A DNA stretch of 64,000 nucleotides from Campylobacter concisus. Lineage in GTDB: Bacteria; Campylobacterota; Campylobacteria; Campylobacterales; Campylobacteraceae. This document shows positions 36,197 through 46,534 of the stretch, piece after piece. The position numbers and the translations under genes were made by a program. Each line of letters starts with the position of its first letter. Position 1 is the stretch's first letter. The notes beneath the pieces were generated by a model, which saw only the letters and a list, made by a program, of their open reading frames with translations, was not told the DNA's origin and ran no database searches. The stretch lies in contig NZ_PIRO01000001.1 of NCBI RefSeq assembly GCF_003048905.1, forward strand, positions 434,001 to 498,000. Reading direction: 5' to 3'.

Positions 36197-36271
<75 letters not shown>

Positions 36272-36383
36272 ACACTTGAAAAGAGCTCGTATTATAGACG
36301 AAAAGATATGTTTTGTCAATAAATTTTAGCTTAATTTATAAAAAATTACGCAGAGCCCAATAAATTTTTATAAAAGGCTAAAA

Positions 36384-37406
36384 CTAGCCTTTTATAAATC
36401 CACTTGCAATAACCTTATCGCCATCATACATAACACAAAGCTGGCCTTGTGCCACACCAAGTGCATTTTGACTTAGCGTTAGTTTCGCTGTTTTATCCTC
36501 TTTATCAACCTCAACAAAAGCATCAAGTTTAGGGCTTCTATATCTTATCTTGGTTTCGCATTCAAATTTATCTTTATCTATAAACAAATTTACGTTTTCA
36601 AGCTCGACTACTTTTTGAGCCAGGTCATCTTTTGTTCCTACAACGATCTCGTTTTTATCGGCATTTATCTTTATAACAAAGTGTGGCTCATGGGCGCCAA
36701 AAACTTCAAAACCACGGCGCTTACCGATAGTATAGTGCATATAGCCTTGGTGGCGGCCGATTATTTTACCGTCTTTATCAACTACGTTTCCTGGTAAATT
36801 TGTATTGTAATGCTTATTTAAAACTTCGATATAGGTATCTTCCACAAAGCAAATTTCACTACTTTCTGCCTGCGTAGCAAATTCTTCAAGCACTTTTACA
36901 CTTCTTGCAAGCTCTTTTATATCTTTTTTAAATTTATCCCCAAGCGGGAAAATAACATCTTTTAATATCTCTTTTGGCACTTGGGCTAAAAAGTAGCTTT
37001 GATCCTTGCTAGGATCTTTTGCGCATGTGATAAATCCATCAATAACTTGCACATAATGCCCAGTAGCAAGCTTCTCACAGCCATTTGCCTTTGCAAAATC
37101 AAGCAACGCACCAAGCTTTATAAATTTATTGCACAAAGCACAAGGATTTGGCGTCTTGCCTTCTTTATAGAGCTTCACAAAAGGATCATAGACAAACTCA
37201 TTAAATTTATCCTGCAGATCCAAAATATGCACCTTTATGCCAAGATACTCGCCTACTTTTTTCACTTTTCTGATATTTTCTTCGTGATATCCTGGCTTTT
37301 GATGTAGCATCATATAGCAGCCTTGCACTTCATGACCAGCTTCTTGCAGAAATTTAGCCGTCATAGTGCTATCTACACCACCGCTCATTGCGACCATTAT
37401 TTTCAT
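36384..37406 (-). CDS. mnmA: tRNA 2-thiouridylase MnmA
   Basis: 340 residues. Adenylates and thiolates U34 of tRNA-Lys, Glu and Gln. PP-loop MSGGVDSTM at residues 8-16, the catalytic cysteine in NPCALCNK (about 88-95), TGHYVQV, the second cysteine in [10 protein letters not shown], and the C-terminal beta domain with GKRRGF. Its sulfur donor would be a cysteine desulfurase relay. Not linked to its neighbours by function. The ribosome site before the ATG is AAAGAGGT. Confidence 0.95.
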   Translation of the reverse strand: MKIMVAMSGGVDSTMTAKFLQEAGHEVQGCYMMLHQKPGYHEENIRKVKKVGEYLGIKVHILDLQDKFNEFVYDPFVKLYKEGKTPNPCALCNKFIKLGALLDFAKANGCEKLATGHYVQVIDGFITCAKDPSKDQSYFLAQVPKEILKDVIFPLGDKFKKDIKELARSVKVLEEFATQAESSEICFVEDTYIEVLNKHYNTNLPGNVVDKDGKIIGRHQGYMHYTIGKRRGFEVFGAHEPHFVIKINADKNEIVVGTKDDLAQKVVELENVNLFIDKDKFECETKIRYRSPKLDAFVEVDKEDKTAKLTLSQNALGVAQGQLCVMYDGDKVIASGFIKG

Positions 37407-37454
37407 ATTTTTTACCTCTTTGAAATTTAAAAGCGGATATTTTATATCTTATTT

Positions 37455-38045
37455 TTAAATAGTCAAAATTTCGTTTGCGATAAGCTCTAAATCATCGGTG
37501 ATTTTGTATAAATTTATATCTTCTTTTTTTATTGTTTTTTGGCTAACTAGCGTATTTTTTATAAATTCATCAAGCCCTTGCCAAAACTCACTCCCAAAAA
37601 GAAAAATTTTTACTTTTTTACTACCAACTTGTGCAAGTACTAAAATTTCAAAAAGTTCATCAAGAGTGCCAAAGCCACCCGGAAAGACGACAAATGCGAC
37701 TGAACGATCGGTAAGTGCAAATTTTCTTGGGCTTAAATTTGAAAAGAGATATTTTGCTGTGACGTAAGGGTTTGTATTTTGTTCAAACGGAAGTCTCACA
37801 TTTAAGGCTATGCTTGGCGATTTTGCACTATCAAATGCGCCCTTGTTCGCAGCTCTCATTATGCCGTCTCCGCCACCAGTTAAGATGGCATATCCCAGCT
37901 CGTTTAGCTTATAAGCTAGTTCATAAGCCTTTTTGCAGTAGAAATTTTCTTCATCGAATCTAGCCGAGCCAAAGAAGGTAACATTTTTATTTTTATATTT
38001 TAAGACGTTTGGAAAATTTAAAAGATCGCTAACTAATTCATTCAT
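37455..38045 (-). CDS. LOG-family (TIGR00730) nucleotide monophosphate phosphoribohydrolase-like protein
   Basis: 196 residues. Rossmann-like LOG fold: VTFFGSARFDEE, ILTGGGDGIMRAANKGAF, and the signature PGGFGTLDELFE. Family members release cytokinin bases or other nucleobases from nucleotide monophosphates and were long labelled lysine decarboxylases; the substrate here is unknown. The ATG overlaps the stop of fliY by one base, so it is probably co-transcribed with the flagellar genes without sharing their role. Confidence 0.88.
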   Translation of the reverse strand: MNELVSDLLNFPNVLKYKNKNVTFFGSARFDEENFYCKKAYELAYKLNELGYAILTGGGDGIMRAANKGAFDSAKSPSIALNVRLPFEQNTNPYVTAKYLFSNLSPRKFALTDRSVAFVVFPGGFGTLDELFEILVLAQVGSKKVKIFLFGSEFWQGLDEFIKNTLVSQKTIKKEDINLYKITDDLELIANEILTI

Positions 38046-38893
38046 TATTTTAACTGTTGAAGCCTCTCGCGTTTTGAGCCTATCTGAGTGATCTGGATGC
38101 CAAAGTTTCCGTCTATTATTACAACTTCACCAAGAGCTATTACCTTATCACCGATCAAAATTTCAAGCGGATCGTTTGCTAATTGATTTAGCTCAATAAC
38201 TGAGCCAATATCCATGGTAAGCACATCTTTTAAAAGCATTCTTTTTGAGCCAATACGAACACGAATAGGCAGCCTAACATCCATTATAAGCCCGATATTT
38301 CTCATCTCTTCAGCGCTAAAATCGCCCTTAGCTACATGAGGAGTGCTCGCTGGTGCAGCTGGTGCTTCGGTCTTTGTTGGCTCAAAAAATTTCATCAACG
38401 AATGATCGCAAGCAAAACCGATATGCTCGCTTAAGTCTTCAATTTTGACATTAAATAAAAATAGCTTTTCATAAACACTAAAATCAAGAGAAGAATTTTC
38501 ATCTAAAAAATTTACATTTATTACTTCAAAATTTATCTTTGGCATGCCCTTTTGAGCACCTAAAGATGTACTAAAGGCGCTAAAAAGGTTTGAAAATATC
38601 TCTTTTGCGGCGTCAAGCTCATCACTGCCTAAATTTTCATTCTTTGAAATTTCCTCTTCGCCCATCATCCATTCGCTAATGGCACTTATTAAAACCGGAG
38701 TACATACTATCTCTGTTTTAGCATTGATATCGCCACTTAAAGAGATATTGGCCATCACTACCGGCGGTTTTATGCCATTTTGTGTTGGTGCGTCAAATTC
38801 ATTTCTTTCGCCAACCTCTGGAGCTCTGCCCGTAAGTCCTTCGATAGTAGCTTTTAATTCATTAGAAAATATATTAAAAAAATCATTCATCAT
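38045..38893 (-). CDS. fliY: flagellar motor switch protein FliY (FliN-type C-terminus)
   Basis: About 283 residues from the ATG at 38893 (38890 also fits); the longer frame to 38938 lies wholly in fliM. The N-terminal half is CheC/FliM-like without clear phosphatase motifs. The C-terminal 80 residues are a FliN-type SpoA domain (RLPIRVRIGSKRMLLKDVL, GSVIELNQLANDPLEILIG). It is part of the C-ring that sets rotation direction. Confidence 0.92.
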   Translation of the reverse strand: MMNDFFNIFSNELKATIEGLTGRAPEVGERNEFDAPTQNGIKPPVVMANISLSGDINAKTEIVCTPVLISAISEWMMGEEEISKNENLGSDELDAAKEIFSNLFSAFSTSLGAQKGMPKINFEVINVNFLDENSSLDFSVYEKLFLFNVKIEDLSEHIGFACDHSLMKFFEPTKTEAPAAPASTPHVAKGDFSAEEMRNIGLIMDVRLPIRVRIGSKRMLLKDVLTMDIGSVIELNQLANDPLEILIGDKVIALGEVVIIDGNFGIQITQIGSKRERLQQLK

Positions 38894-39986
38894 CTTCATC
38901 GTCCTCTTCTTCTTCCATTTTGCGCTCATTAGCTTCATACGCCATTAACTTTGCTTTTCTCTCTTCTTCGTATTTTTCTAGGATATTTTTGATCTCATCT
39001 TTATCGGAGCGTATTAGCTGCTCAATCCTTATAGATTTTCTAAATCTATGAAGCCCAACTTCAGCCAAGAAAACTTCTTTTTTATCGATACAAACGATCG
39101 CCTTATCATCAGCTCCTCTATCAAGCCTTAAAATATCGCCTTCTTTTAAATTTAAAAACTCATTTACGCTGATGATCGATTTGCCAAGTATGGCTTCATA
39201 TAAAATTTCTGCTCGTCCGATAAGTGTTTTTAGCTCTTTGTTTCTACTTTTTTTTGCACTCGTTTCACCAAGCATAATATCTCTGTTTGCAAGACGTGAG
39301 AGTATCGGTTCAAGGTAGATGACTGGATAGCATAAATTTATCATACCGCTTGATCCGCCAACTATGATCTCCATAACGACCATGATGACGATCTCATTTT
39401 GAGAGACGATCTGTACGACATTTGGACTGCTCTCCTTGGCTTCCACATTTGGGTACATATCAGTTATCATCGACCAGCTCTCTTTAAGACGCTGCATGAT
39501 CATTCTAAGCACCGCATCAAGCAAATTTACTTCAATGTCGGTTAGTTCTCTATTTGCCTCAAAATTTTCACCAGTTCCGCCAAGCAAACGATCTATCATC
39601 GGAAAGGCAATGCTTGGATTTATCTCCAAAACACAGTTTCCATCAAGCGGTTTTATAGAAAAGACGTTAAAGCTCGTTGGACTTGGCAAGCTCATCAAAA
39701 ATTCGCCATAAGTCATCTGATCAACACTGTGAAGTCTGATCTCGACGATACTTCTCATAACACTAGAAATTTGACTAGCTAAATTTCTAGCAAGCTTATC
39801 ATGGATGCCTTTTATCGCACGGAGTTGCTCTTTACTAACGCGGTTTGGACGCTTAAAATCATAAATAATAATCTGTTTTTGTTCGCCTTGCGATCTCTCT
39901 TCAACCTCGATATTACTCGTATCGCCGTCTTCATCAACAACTTCAAGTAGCGCGTCTATCTCTTCTTGACTTAAAATATCAGCCAT
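38883..39986 (-). CDS. fliM: flagellar motor switch protein FliM
   Basis: 367 residues. N-terminal CheY-P-binding peptide (DILSQEEIDALL), middle CheC-like domain with GGTGE and the GGSSGMINLCYP motif, C-terminal SpoA domain (LNLKEGDILRLDRGADD). An acidic tail ends the protein and its coding overlaps the fliY start. The first base overlaps the fliA stop. It is the switch-complex partner of FliY and FliG. Confidence 0.96.
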   Translation of the reverse strand: MADILSQEEIDALLEVVDEDGDTSNIEVEERSQGEQKQIIIYDFKRPNRVSKEQLRAIKGIHDKLARNLASQISSVMRSIVEIRLHSVDQMTYGEFLMSLPSPTSFNVFSIKPLDGNCVLEINPSIAFPMIDRLLGGTGENFEANRELTDIEVNLLDAVLRMIMQRLKESWSMITDMYPNVEAKESSPNVVQIVSQNEIVIMVVMEIIVGGSSGMINLCYPVIYLEPILSRLANRDIMLGETSAKKSRNKELKTLIGRAEILYEAILGKSIISVNEFLNLKEGDILRLDRGADDKAIVCIDKKEVFLAEVGLHRFRKSIRIEQLIRSDKDEIKNILEKYEEERKAKLMAYEANERKMEEEEDDEDDE

Positions 39987-40690
39987 TAAACCCCCAAGCT
40001 ACGCCTGATACGATCAAGCAAACGTTTATGAATTTGTGAAATTCTACTCTCGCTGATATTCATGATCTGGCTTATCTCTTTTAAATTTAGCTCTTCATAA
40101 TAATAAAGCTGAACCAACATCTGATCTCTTTCGTCAAAATCTTTTAAAGCTTCTTCTATTTTTAAAATGAGATCCTCTCTCTCAATGCTTTTCTCGACAT
40201 CATTTTGACCAATTAGCTCCATTTGCTCGTCTATTGGCAAAATAGTGATAATACCGCTAACGCCTCTTGCCTCTCTTATTTTTTCGATGTCTTCATTAAG
40301 CTTTTCGGCCAAATACTCATCGCTTGGCTCTTCTTCAAATTCATTAAAATAGTTATCTATCTCGCTATTTATGCTCTTTACTAGCTTTCTATCGCTTCTG
40401 CTAACAACATCAAGCGTCCTTAGATAATCAAGCATAGAGCCATAAATTCTCTTTTTGCCATAACCCCAAAAAGAGTCATTTTGCTCCTTGTCATACTTCC
40501 TGCTAAGTTTTATCATCTCTTCAACACCAATGCTTATTAGGTCATTTGTATCTATGCTTGATGGTAACCTCTCTTTAAGCCTAAACGCCATTGCACGCAG
40601 TGCTGGCATATATTTTAAGACGATCTCGTCTTGTTCCTTTTTTATCGTATTTTTATAAGCGTTAAGCTGCTTTTGCTTTAACTCGTGCAT
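39986..40690 (-). CDS. fliA: flagellar sigma factor sigma-28 (FliA)
   Basis: About 234 residues from the ATG at 40690, inside the 3' end of the preceding gene; a TTG at 40708 gives six more residues and is less likely. Sigma region 2 (IDTNDLISIGVEEMIKLSRKYD, FWGYGKKRIYGSMLDYLR), region 3 and region 4 with its helix-turn-helix (LNLKEISQIMNISESRISQIHKR). It transcribes late flagellar genes and would be held by FlgM. Confidence 0.95.
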   Translation of the reverse strand: MHELKQKQLNAYKNTIKKEQDEIVLKYMPALRAMAFRLKERLPSSIDTNDLISIGVEEMIKLSRKYDKEQNDSFWGYGKKRIYGSMLDYLRTLDVVSRSDRKLVKSINSEIDNYFNEFEEEPSDEYLAEKLNEDIEKIREARGVSGIITILPIDEQMELIGQNDVEKSIEREDLILKIEEALKDFDERDQMLVQLYYYEELNLKEISQIMNISESRISQIHKRLLDRIRRSLGV

Positions 40691-41006
40691 TTCGTTTACC
40701 AGAATCAAAATTTTCAGCAGTCATTTTTACCATAATATTTTCCATACGCTTTTCTCTAGTATTTAGCTCAGAGATGAGATAGTCTGCGATCTCTTCGTGT
40801 TTTTGTTTATCAAAAATTTTAGTTAAAGCCCTTTTTACATCGATGTAGTTCATGATAACAATGTGAATTATAAGATAAAAAAACAAAGTAATAACTAGTG
40901 TATAAACAAGCATTTCGATAGGCTCACTCACCTTTAGCAAGGTAAAAACTATACCTACAAAAAAACCACAAACCGTAAAAAATGCTATAAAATTTTCTGC
41001 ACGCAA
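40662..41006 (-). CDS. membrane protein between flhG and fliA
   Basis: 114 residues with two N-terminal membrane helices (FIAFFTVCGFFVGIVFTLL and MLVYTLVITLFFYLIIHIVIM), then a charged cytoplasmic tail rich in Lys and Glu. The start is TTG after GGAG. The gene sits at the same place in C. jejuni (Cj0062c) and overlaps fliA. A flagellar-assembly role is guessed from position only. Confidence 0.8.
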   Translation of the reverse strand: MRAENFIAFFTVCGFFVGIVFTLLKVSEPIEMLVYTLVITLFFYLIIHIVIMNYIDVKRALTKIFDKQKHEEIADYLISELNTREKRMENIMVKMTAENFDSGKRNARVKAKAA

Positions 41007-41019
41007 AGCTCAATCTCCA

Positions 41020-41886
41020 TTAAAATTGTTCTATCAAACGCTTAAAGAAGCCCCCAAAGCTCCTGCTTTGCTCATCGTTAAGCACTTTTCGTTCCAACCT
41101 ATAAAGCAAATTCGAAGCTATCTGTTTTATCTGAGTACTAGGCTCAGCATAAGCAGCATCGTCTGTAAAAAGCGTTCTTTGTTTTATGCTTCTTGAAACA
41201 TTCTTATCAGAAGCCACAAATCCTATAAGCTCTAAATTTAAGCTAGGTCCGATATTTGCATTTGCCACTCGCTTTATATTTTCATAAATTCTAGTCGCTT
41301 CTGCTTCATTTTTTACCATATTTAAAAGCAAAAGCTCACTATTTTTAAACCTTGAAACGATCTTTATGACAGCGTATGCGTCAGTTATCGCTGCAGGATC
41401 AGGCACAGTTACCACCACGACCTCATCAGCTGCTTCTAAAAATAGCTGCGTGCTACCACCTATGCCAGCTCCGGTGTCAATGATCAAAAAATCAAGCTCA
41501 TCAAGCTCGCTCGCCTCGTCTAAAAACCTCTCAAATAAAAATTGATTGTTAAATTTTAAAATTTCATCGCCGCTTTCGCCAGGAATGAGTATCAAATTTT
41601 TATTTATAGGTATCAAGATATCTTTTAGGCTGCACTCGCCTTTTAGCACGTGAAGTAAATTTTTACCCATTTTTACATTTAAGATGACGTCAAGGTTTGC
41701 AAGGCCGATATCAGCGTCAAATAGCCCTACTTTGTAGCCATTTTTTGATAAAACATTTGCTAAATTTGCACTTATCGTACTCTTACCAACACCGCCTTTG
41801 CCGCTAGTTATCGCAATAAAATGTGTATTTTTACTCTTGCTTTGAGACTGGACTAAATTTTGTAATTTTTGAGCTTGATTATTCAT
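41020..41886 (-). CDS. flhG: flagellar number regulator FlhG (MinD-like ATPase)
   Basis: About 288 residues from the ATG at 41886, which overlaps the flhF stop. Deviant Walker A SGKGGVGKSTISANLA, GLFDADIGLANLD, and the DTGAGIGG Walker B. FlhG limits flagella to one per pole with FlhF and influences division-site choice in campylobacters. The C-terminal amphipathic region (FGGFFKRLIEQF) would bind membrane. Confidence 0.95.
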   Translation of the reverse strand: MNNQAQKLQNLVQSQSKSKNTHFIAITSGKGGVGKSTISANLANVLSKNGYKVGLFDADIGLANLDVILNVKMGKNLLHVLKGECSLKDILIPINKNLILIPGESGDEILKFNNQFLFERFLDEASELDELDFLIIDTGAGIGGSTQLFLEAADEVVVVTVPDPAAITDAYAVIKIVSRFKNSELLLLNMVKNEAEATRIYENIKRVANANIGPSLNLELIGFVASDKNVSRSIKQRTLFTDDAAYAEPSTQIKQIASNLLYRLERKVLNDEQSRSFGGFFKRLIEQF

Positions 41887-43246
41887 CGCTAGCCTTTTGC
41901 TTTGTAAAGCCATCAAACACGCACTCTACTAAAAATTCGCTCTTTGCCTCCACAAGATCATCAGGCACCTCTTGGCCCACGCTAAAGTAGCTAACCGGCG
42001 TGTTTGTCTCATATATCAGCGAAAAGACGTTGCCAAAAATTTTTGTCTCATCAAATTTTGTGATTATAAGTGTGTCGATCTCTAAAAATGAAAATCCATT
42101 ATAAATTTCTATTAGATCTTCAACCTTTGAGCCAGCCGAAAGGACCAAATTTACATCGATCCTTGCGCCGCTATGCTTTAAAAATTTATCAAGCCTTTCA
42201 AGCTTTTCTTTGTCATACTGCGAATTTCCAGTCGTATCAATAAGTATCACATCACAATAATTAAGCTGTTTGATAGCATTTTGAAAGTCATCTATCTCAA
42301 TGACATCGAGAATAGGCAGCTTCATCATTTTAGCGTATTGAAATAACTGCTCAACCGCTCCGATACGGTACGTATCAAGCGTGATGATACCTGTTTTATA
42401 GCGTTTTTCATTGCCGTATGCAAAACGAGCAGCTAGCTTTGCAAGAGTCGTAGTCTTACCAACTCCAGTTGGGCCAACTAGCATCATAATACGTTGTTTT
42501 TTGTCACTTAGCTCTTTTCTACAAGGTAGCATATTGCGTAAGAGTGAGTAGAAATATCTTTTTACCGCGGTTGGATTGCTCTTCATCGAAACTGGCAAAT
42601 TTTCAAGCGTCGTTTGCATGATAGCCTCTAAATGCTCATCTTTCATGCCACTTTGTTTTGCGAGCTTATAGATGCTAGCAAACTCCGGCGGGATCGAGAG
42701 ATTATTGCGATTTGGGGCTTTTTCGTCCCAGATCATGTCAGTTATGAGCCCTATTTTCTCGCTTAGCGCGCTTACTTGCTTTGCCACATCGTCTATTTTT
42801 TTATTCATGCCGTTTGGTATGCTCAACTCTTTATCTTTGACGTCATCGATATTTACATTTGCGATCGTGCTTATCTCTTTTGCAGCAGCTGAGATATTTA
42901 AAAGCACACTCTCGTTTGGATCGTAAGGCTCGGGCGATGCTGTCTTTGCCTCAAATTTAGCCGGCTCCTCTTTTATCTCAAATTTTGGCTTAGTAGGTTC
43001 ATAGTTTTTATTAAATTTAGAATAGGCATTTTCGTAGTTTATAGCTTTTGTATTTGGTTTTGTTGGCTGCTTTACGTCGCCCTCTTCGACACTTACTAAA
43101 ATTTCATAAAGCGGTTTTTTATTTATCGTTTTGGCTTGAATTTGTTTTGTAGTAACTAATATGGCCTTTTCGCCGCACGTTTCTTGAGCCTTTTTCAAAG
43201 CCTCAATGGTGCTCTCGCCTGTAAAAGTATGAAATTTTGTAGCCAT
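41879..43246 (-). CDS. flhF: flagellar SRP-like GTPase FlhF
   Basis: 455 residues. Basic, low-complexity N-terminal B domain, N domain, then the G domain: GPTGVGKTTTLAKLAA (near residue 258), DTYRIGAVEQL, DTTGNSQYD, TKFDET and the closing FGNVFSLIYETNTPV. It places the flagellum at the cell pole and is needed for sigma-54 flagellar gene expression. The ribosome site is AAAAGGAT. Together with flhG and fliA it forms the regulatory core of the operon. Confidence 0.95.
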   Translation of the reverse strand: MATKFHTFTGESTIEALKKAQETCGEKAILVTTKQIQAKTINKKPLYEILVSVEEGDVKQPTKPNTKAINYENAYSKFNKNYEPTKPKFEIKEEPAKFEAKTASPEPYDPNESVLLNISAAAKEISTIANVNIDDVKDKELSIPNGMNKKIDDVAKQVSALSEKIGLITDMIWDEKAPNRNNLSIPPEFASIYKLAKQSGMKDEHLEAIMQTTLENLPVSMKSNPTAVKRYFYSLLRNMLPCRKELSDKKQRIMMLVGPTGVGKTTTLAKLAARFAYGNEKRYKTGIITLDTYRIGAVEQLFQYAKMMKLPILDVIEIDDFQNAIKQLNYCDVILIDTTGNSQYDKEKLERLDKFLKHSGARIDVNLVLSAGSKVEDLIEIYNGFSFLEIDTLIITKFDETKIFGNVFSLIYETNTPVSYFSVGQEVPDDLVEAKSEFLVECVFDGFTKQKASDE

Positions 43247-43256
43247 TTATATCCTT

Positions 43257-43733
43257 TTAACCTCTCATAAGCCCTAGTGGCACGATCACGCTAAGCCTCT
43301 TATCAGCTCCTGGGTGCGGGACGATAAGGCGCGGCGTCTTATAGACTTTTTTACTAAAATACAAAATATCCAGATCAAGCGTGCGTGGCGCATTTTTAAA
43401 CGTCCTCACGCGCTTAAATTTACTCTCATAGTGCCCTAAAATTTTTAGCAAATTTCTAGGGTTCATAGATGTTTGTAAATTTATAACAGCGTTACTAAAA
43501 TCATCCTGCGCTTCGTAGCCAAACGCCGCATTTATAAGGATCGGCGAGACTTCAACCACGTGAAAACGCCTATCTTCACTAATCGCTCTTATAAATTTAT
43601 CAAACCTCTTTGCGCTATCGCCGATGTTGCCACCCATGCCAACTAGCGCCTCATACTTAAACTCATCTCTTTTATGAAAAAAACTGGGGCAAAAACGGCT
43701 TTTTACGATCTTTCTTGCTCCAGCTAGTCTCAT
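43257..43733 (-). CDS. folK: HPPK, folate pyrophosphokinase
   Basis: About 158 residues from the ATG at 43733, in an ATGA overlap with the peptidase stop. The start is followed by a basic extension before the HPPK fold: VGMGGNIGDS, then the substrate signature FKNAPRTLDLDILYF and PHPGADKR. It pyrophosphorylates 6-hydroxymethyl-dihydropterin. The extension of about 30 residues before VGMGG is longer than in typical HPPKs. Confidence 0.9.
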   Translation of the reverse strand: MRLAGARKIVKSRFCPSFFHKRDEFKYEALVGMGGNIGDSAKRFDKFIRAISEDRRFHVVEVSPILINAAFGYEAQDDFSNAVINLQTSMNPRNLLKILGHYESKFKRVRTFKNAPRTLDLDILYFSKKVYKTPRLIVPHPGADKRLSVIVPLGLMRG

Positions 43734-44755
43734 AAAATTTCGCACCCACTTTCTCTTGCGACCACCACGTCCTCGATGCGCACACCAAATTCATTTTCTA
43801 GATAAATTCCAGGCTCCACGCTAAAGACCATACCCTCTTTTATGAGTGTTTCGCTCCTTGCTGAGATGACTGGAAGCTCGTGTATATCGACACCTACGCC
43901 GTGCCCTGTCGAGTGAAAAAAGGCTTTTTCATATCCAGCCTTTGCTATCACGTTCCTTGCTGCAAGGTCTATCTCGCACGCCATAACGCCAGCTCTTGCG
44001 ACCTTTATCGCAGCAGCCTGAGCCTCTTTTACGATCTCATAAATTTCTTGCATTTTGGCATTTTTAAATTTCTGCTCCTTTGAGAAGTTAAAATTTTCAT
44101 CAAAGCAAGCAGTTCTAGTGCGATCAGAGCAGTAACGCTTAAATTTAACCCCAGCGTCAAGTAGCAGCAAATCGCCCTTTTTTAAAATTTTATCCCCAGG
44201 CAGCGCATGTGCTTTTGCGGCATTTTCGTTTATCGCTACGATCGGATCAAAGCTAAGACCTAGCTCGTTTTTTTGCCTAAAGATGAGCGAGGCGTTAAAA
44301 TGAAGCTCTTTTTCGCTCATCCCTTCGCCATTTTCACGCACAAATTTAGCAAATTCATCAAAGCATTTTGCTCCAAATTTGCTAGCTTTTTTTAAAATTT
44401 TTATCTCATCTTCGCTTTTACAAATTCTCTTTAGCCTAGAAAAATTTGCCTTTGGTTTGAAATTTATCTTAAAGCCCTTGCTAAGCGCGTTAAACTCGCT
44501 TAGGCTTAGCTCATCAGGGTTAAAAACGAGGCTGCTTGGCTTCGTCTTTCTTAAAAATGCCCTAACCTCGCTTATTAAATTTCTCTGCGCTAAAAGAACG
44601 ACCACGCCTGCATTTACGCAGCTTTTTGCTTCAAAATAATACCTCGCATCCGTAAAAAAGTATTTCACGCCATCAAGACATAGCAAAAATTCATTGTCGC
44701 AGCTGTAGCCGCACTCGTAAAATACGGCATTTTCGTCCTTTAAGATGAAATTCAT
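43730..44755 (-). CDS. M24 family Xaa-Pro aminopeptidase
   Basis: 341 residues. An N-terminal creatinase-like domain precedes the pita-bread domain. Metal ligands are visible: LLLDAGVKF and DRTRT supply aspartates, [13 protein letters not shown] the histidine, and VFSVEPGIY plus RIEDVVVA the glutamates. It trims Xaa-Pro N-termini in the cytoplasm. Coupled to aroQ upstream (4-base overlap) and folK downstream. Confidence 0.93.
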   Translation of the reverse strand: MNFILKDENAVFYECGYSCDNEFLLCLDGVKYFFTDARYYFEAKSCVNAGVVVLLAQRNLISEVRAFLRKTKPSSLVFNPDELSLSEFNALSKGFKINFKPKANFSRLKRICKSEDEIKILKKASKFGAKCFDEFAKFVRENGEGMSEKELHFNASLIFRQKNELGLSFDPIVAINENAAKAHALPGDKILKKGDLLLLDAGVKFKRYCSDRTRTACFDENFNFSKEQKFKNAKMQEIYEIVKEAQAAAIKVARAGVMACEIDLAARNVIAKAGYEKAFFHSTGHGVGVDIHELPVISARSETLIKEGMVFSVEPGIYLENEFGVRIEDVVVARESGCEIL

Positions 44756-45231
44756 TGTGCTTTTTGATTTGCTCTTACTGCTTTGATTTGCTCAAAAATT
44801 TGAAGCATGCCTATCATCGCCAAATGATAGCCAACTGGTCCAAAGCCCACGATCTGGCCTGCCGCAACTGGTGCGATGAGGCTTTTGTGACGGAATTCTT
44901 CTCTTCTATAAACGTTGCTGATATGCACCTCGATAACTGGCAGCGCAACCGCACTTAGCGCGTCACGGATAGCGATAGAGGTGTGAGTGTAAGCGGCTGG
45001 GTTTATGATGATGCCGTCAGCATCGCCCAAGCACTCTTGGATCTTATCGACTAGCTCGCCCTCAAGGTTGCTTTGAAAAAACTCGATCTCAACGTCATTT
45101 TGATCGGCAACGATCTTCATTTGAGAGTGGATATCTTCCATCTTCATAACGCCATAAATTCCTGGCTCTCTAGCGCCAAGCATGTTGATATTTGGGCCTT
45201 GGATGACCATTATTTTTAGCTTCTTATCCAT
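44752..45231 (-). CDS. aroQ: type II 3-dehydroquinate dehydratase
   Basis: 159 residues. Third step of the shikimate pathway. Type II marks: [19 protein letters not shown] with the catalytic tyrosine, [17 protein letters not shown], and [17 protein letters not shown]. It begins the minus-strand operon that runs to the LOG gene, with an AGGAGTGAC site. Confidence 0.96.
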   Translation of the reverse strand: MDKKLKIMVIQGPNINMLGAREPGIYGVMKMEDIHSQMKIVADQNDVEIEFFQSNLEGELVDKIQECLGDADGIIINPAAYTHTSIAIRDALSAVALPVIEVHISNVYRREEFRHKSLIAPVAAGQIVGFGPVGYHLAMIGMLQIFEQIKAVRANQKAQ

Positions 45232-45316
45232 GTCACTCCTTTTTGATTAAATAGCCCAAATTATACATTTTCGTTCCTAAATTTTCGCTACAATAACAAA
45301 AATTTAAGGCTCAAAT

Positions 45317-46534
45317 GTGGAAATTTTAAAAGCAAAAAAAATAATCACTGGCGGAGAAAATCCAAAAATTTTAAGAAATTCTTGTGTCGTTATTGATGAT
45401 GATAAAATTTTAGAAATTTTAAGCGAAAAAGAGGCGCAAAAGAAATTTAAAGAGGCGAAAATTTGCGACTTTGGTGATAGCGTGATCGCCCCAGCCTTTA
45501 TAAACTCGCACGTTCATTTAGAGTTTAGCTCAAATGTTAGCACGCTAAAATACGGCGACTTTATAAAATGGCTTGGCTCTATCATCGATAAAGGTGGCGA
45601 GCTAGCCAAAATGGATGCTAAAAAAGCGATGAATAAAGCTATAAATTCGCTGTTAAAAAGCGGAGTTTGTACCATTGGCGAGATATCTAGCTTTGGCTCG
45701 GAGCTTGAAATTTTAGCCGCTAGCCCTCTAAAAGTCGTACTTTTTAGTGAAATTTTAGGCTCAAGCGAGCAAATGGTTCAGCAAAATTTGCAAAATTTCT
45801 TAGCCAAATTTGAAAAAACAAAGGACTACAAAAGTAAAAATTTCACCCCAGCCATATCGCTGCACTCGCCCTACTCTGTGCACCCTAAGCTAGCCAAAGC
45901 CGCCCTTGAGATAGCCAAAAAAGACGATCTTCTTGTTAGCACGCACTTTTTAGAGAGTAAGGCTGAAAAGCAGTGGCTAGAACGTGGCAGCGGTGGCTTT
46001 AAAAAACACCTTTTAAGATTTAGCCCAGATCCAAAGCCTATGTATGATAAAGAGGGCTATTTTGCGATGTTTCGTGAGATAAATACGCTCTTTACGCACT
46101 GCGTTTATGTGAGCGATTTTGCTAAATTTAAGCCTCATCACAGCGTGACACACTGCGCCGTTTCAAATAGGCTACTTGGCAAAAAGGCGCTAAATTTAAA
46201 AGAAATTTTCAAAAATAACGTCAGTCTAAACATCGGTACAGACGGACTTAGTTCAAATATCAGCCTAAATTTCTGGCATGAACTAAGAGCCGCCCTTTTT
46301 ACCCATGCTAGCCTTGATCTAAACGAGCTTGCCACCAGGCTTTTTGTCGCTGCAACGCATGGGGGCGCAAAGGCGCTTAAGACAAATAACGGCGAAATAA
46401 AGGCAGGACGAGCGACCGATCTTGCCGTCTATAACGACCTAGAGTGCGATGATAGCGAGCTAATCTTACAACTCATACTTCACACAAACGAAGCAAAAAA
46501 ACTATATATCGGAGGCAAAATTTGCAAATTTTAA
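45317..46534 (+). CDS. aminofutalosine deaminase-like amidohydrolase
   Basis: 405 residues. Metal-dependent amidohydrolase: NSHVHLEFS near residue 64 gives two metal histidines, SLHSPYSVHP and STHFLESK further ligands, and the conserved Asp is in NIGTDGLSSN. Orthologues in Campylobacter and Helicobacter deaminate 6-amino-6-deoxyfutalosine in the futalosine route to menaquinone, the quinone used by formate respiration. The start is GTG after AAGG. Earlier labels as chlorohydrolase or guanine deaminase are possible alternatives. Confidence 0.85.
   Translation: MEILKAKKIITGGENPKILRNSCVVIDDDKILEILSEKEAQKKFKEAKICDFGDSVIAPAFINSHVHLEFSSNVSTLKYGDFIKWLGSIIDKGGELAKMDAKKAMNKAINSLLKSGVCTIGEISSFGSELEILAASPLKVVLFSEILGSSEQMVQQNLQNFLAKFEKTKDYKSKNFTPAISLHSPYSVHPKLAKAALEIAKKDDLLVSTHFLESKAEKQWLERGSGGFKKHLLRFSPDPKPMYDKEGYFAMFREINTLFTHCVYVSDFAKFKPHHSVTHCAVSNRLLGKKALNLKEIFKNNVSLNIGTDGLSSNISLNFWHELRAALFTHASLDLNELATRLFVAATHGGAKALKTNNGEIKAGRATDLAVYNDLECDDSELILQLILHTNEAKKLYIGGKICKF

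Noticed and set aside
40690-40708. TTG at 40708 as fliA start
   Set aside because: The ATG at 40690 gives the usual FliA N-terminus; the extra six residues have no support.
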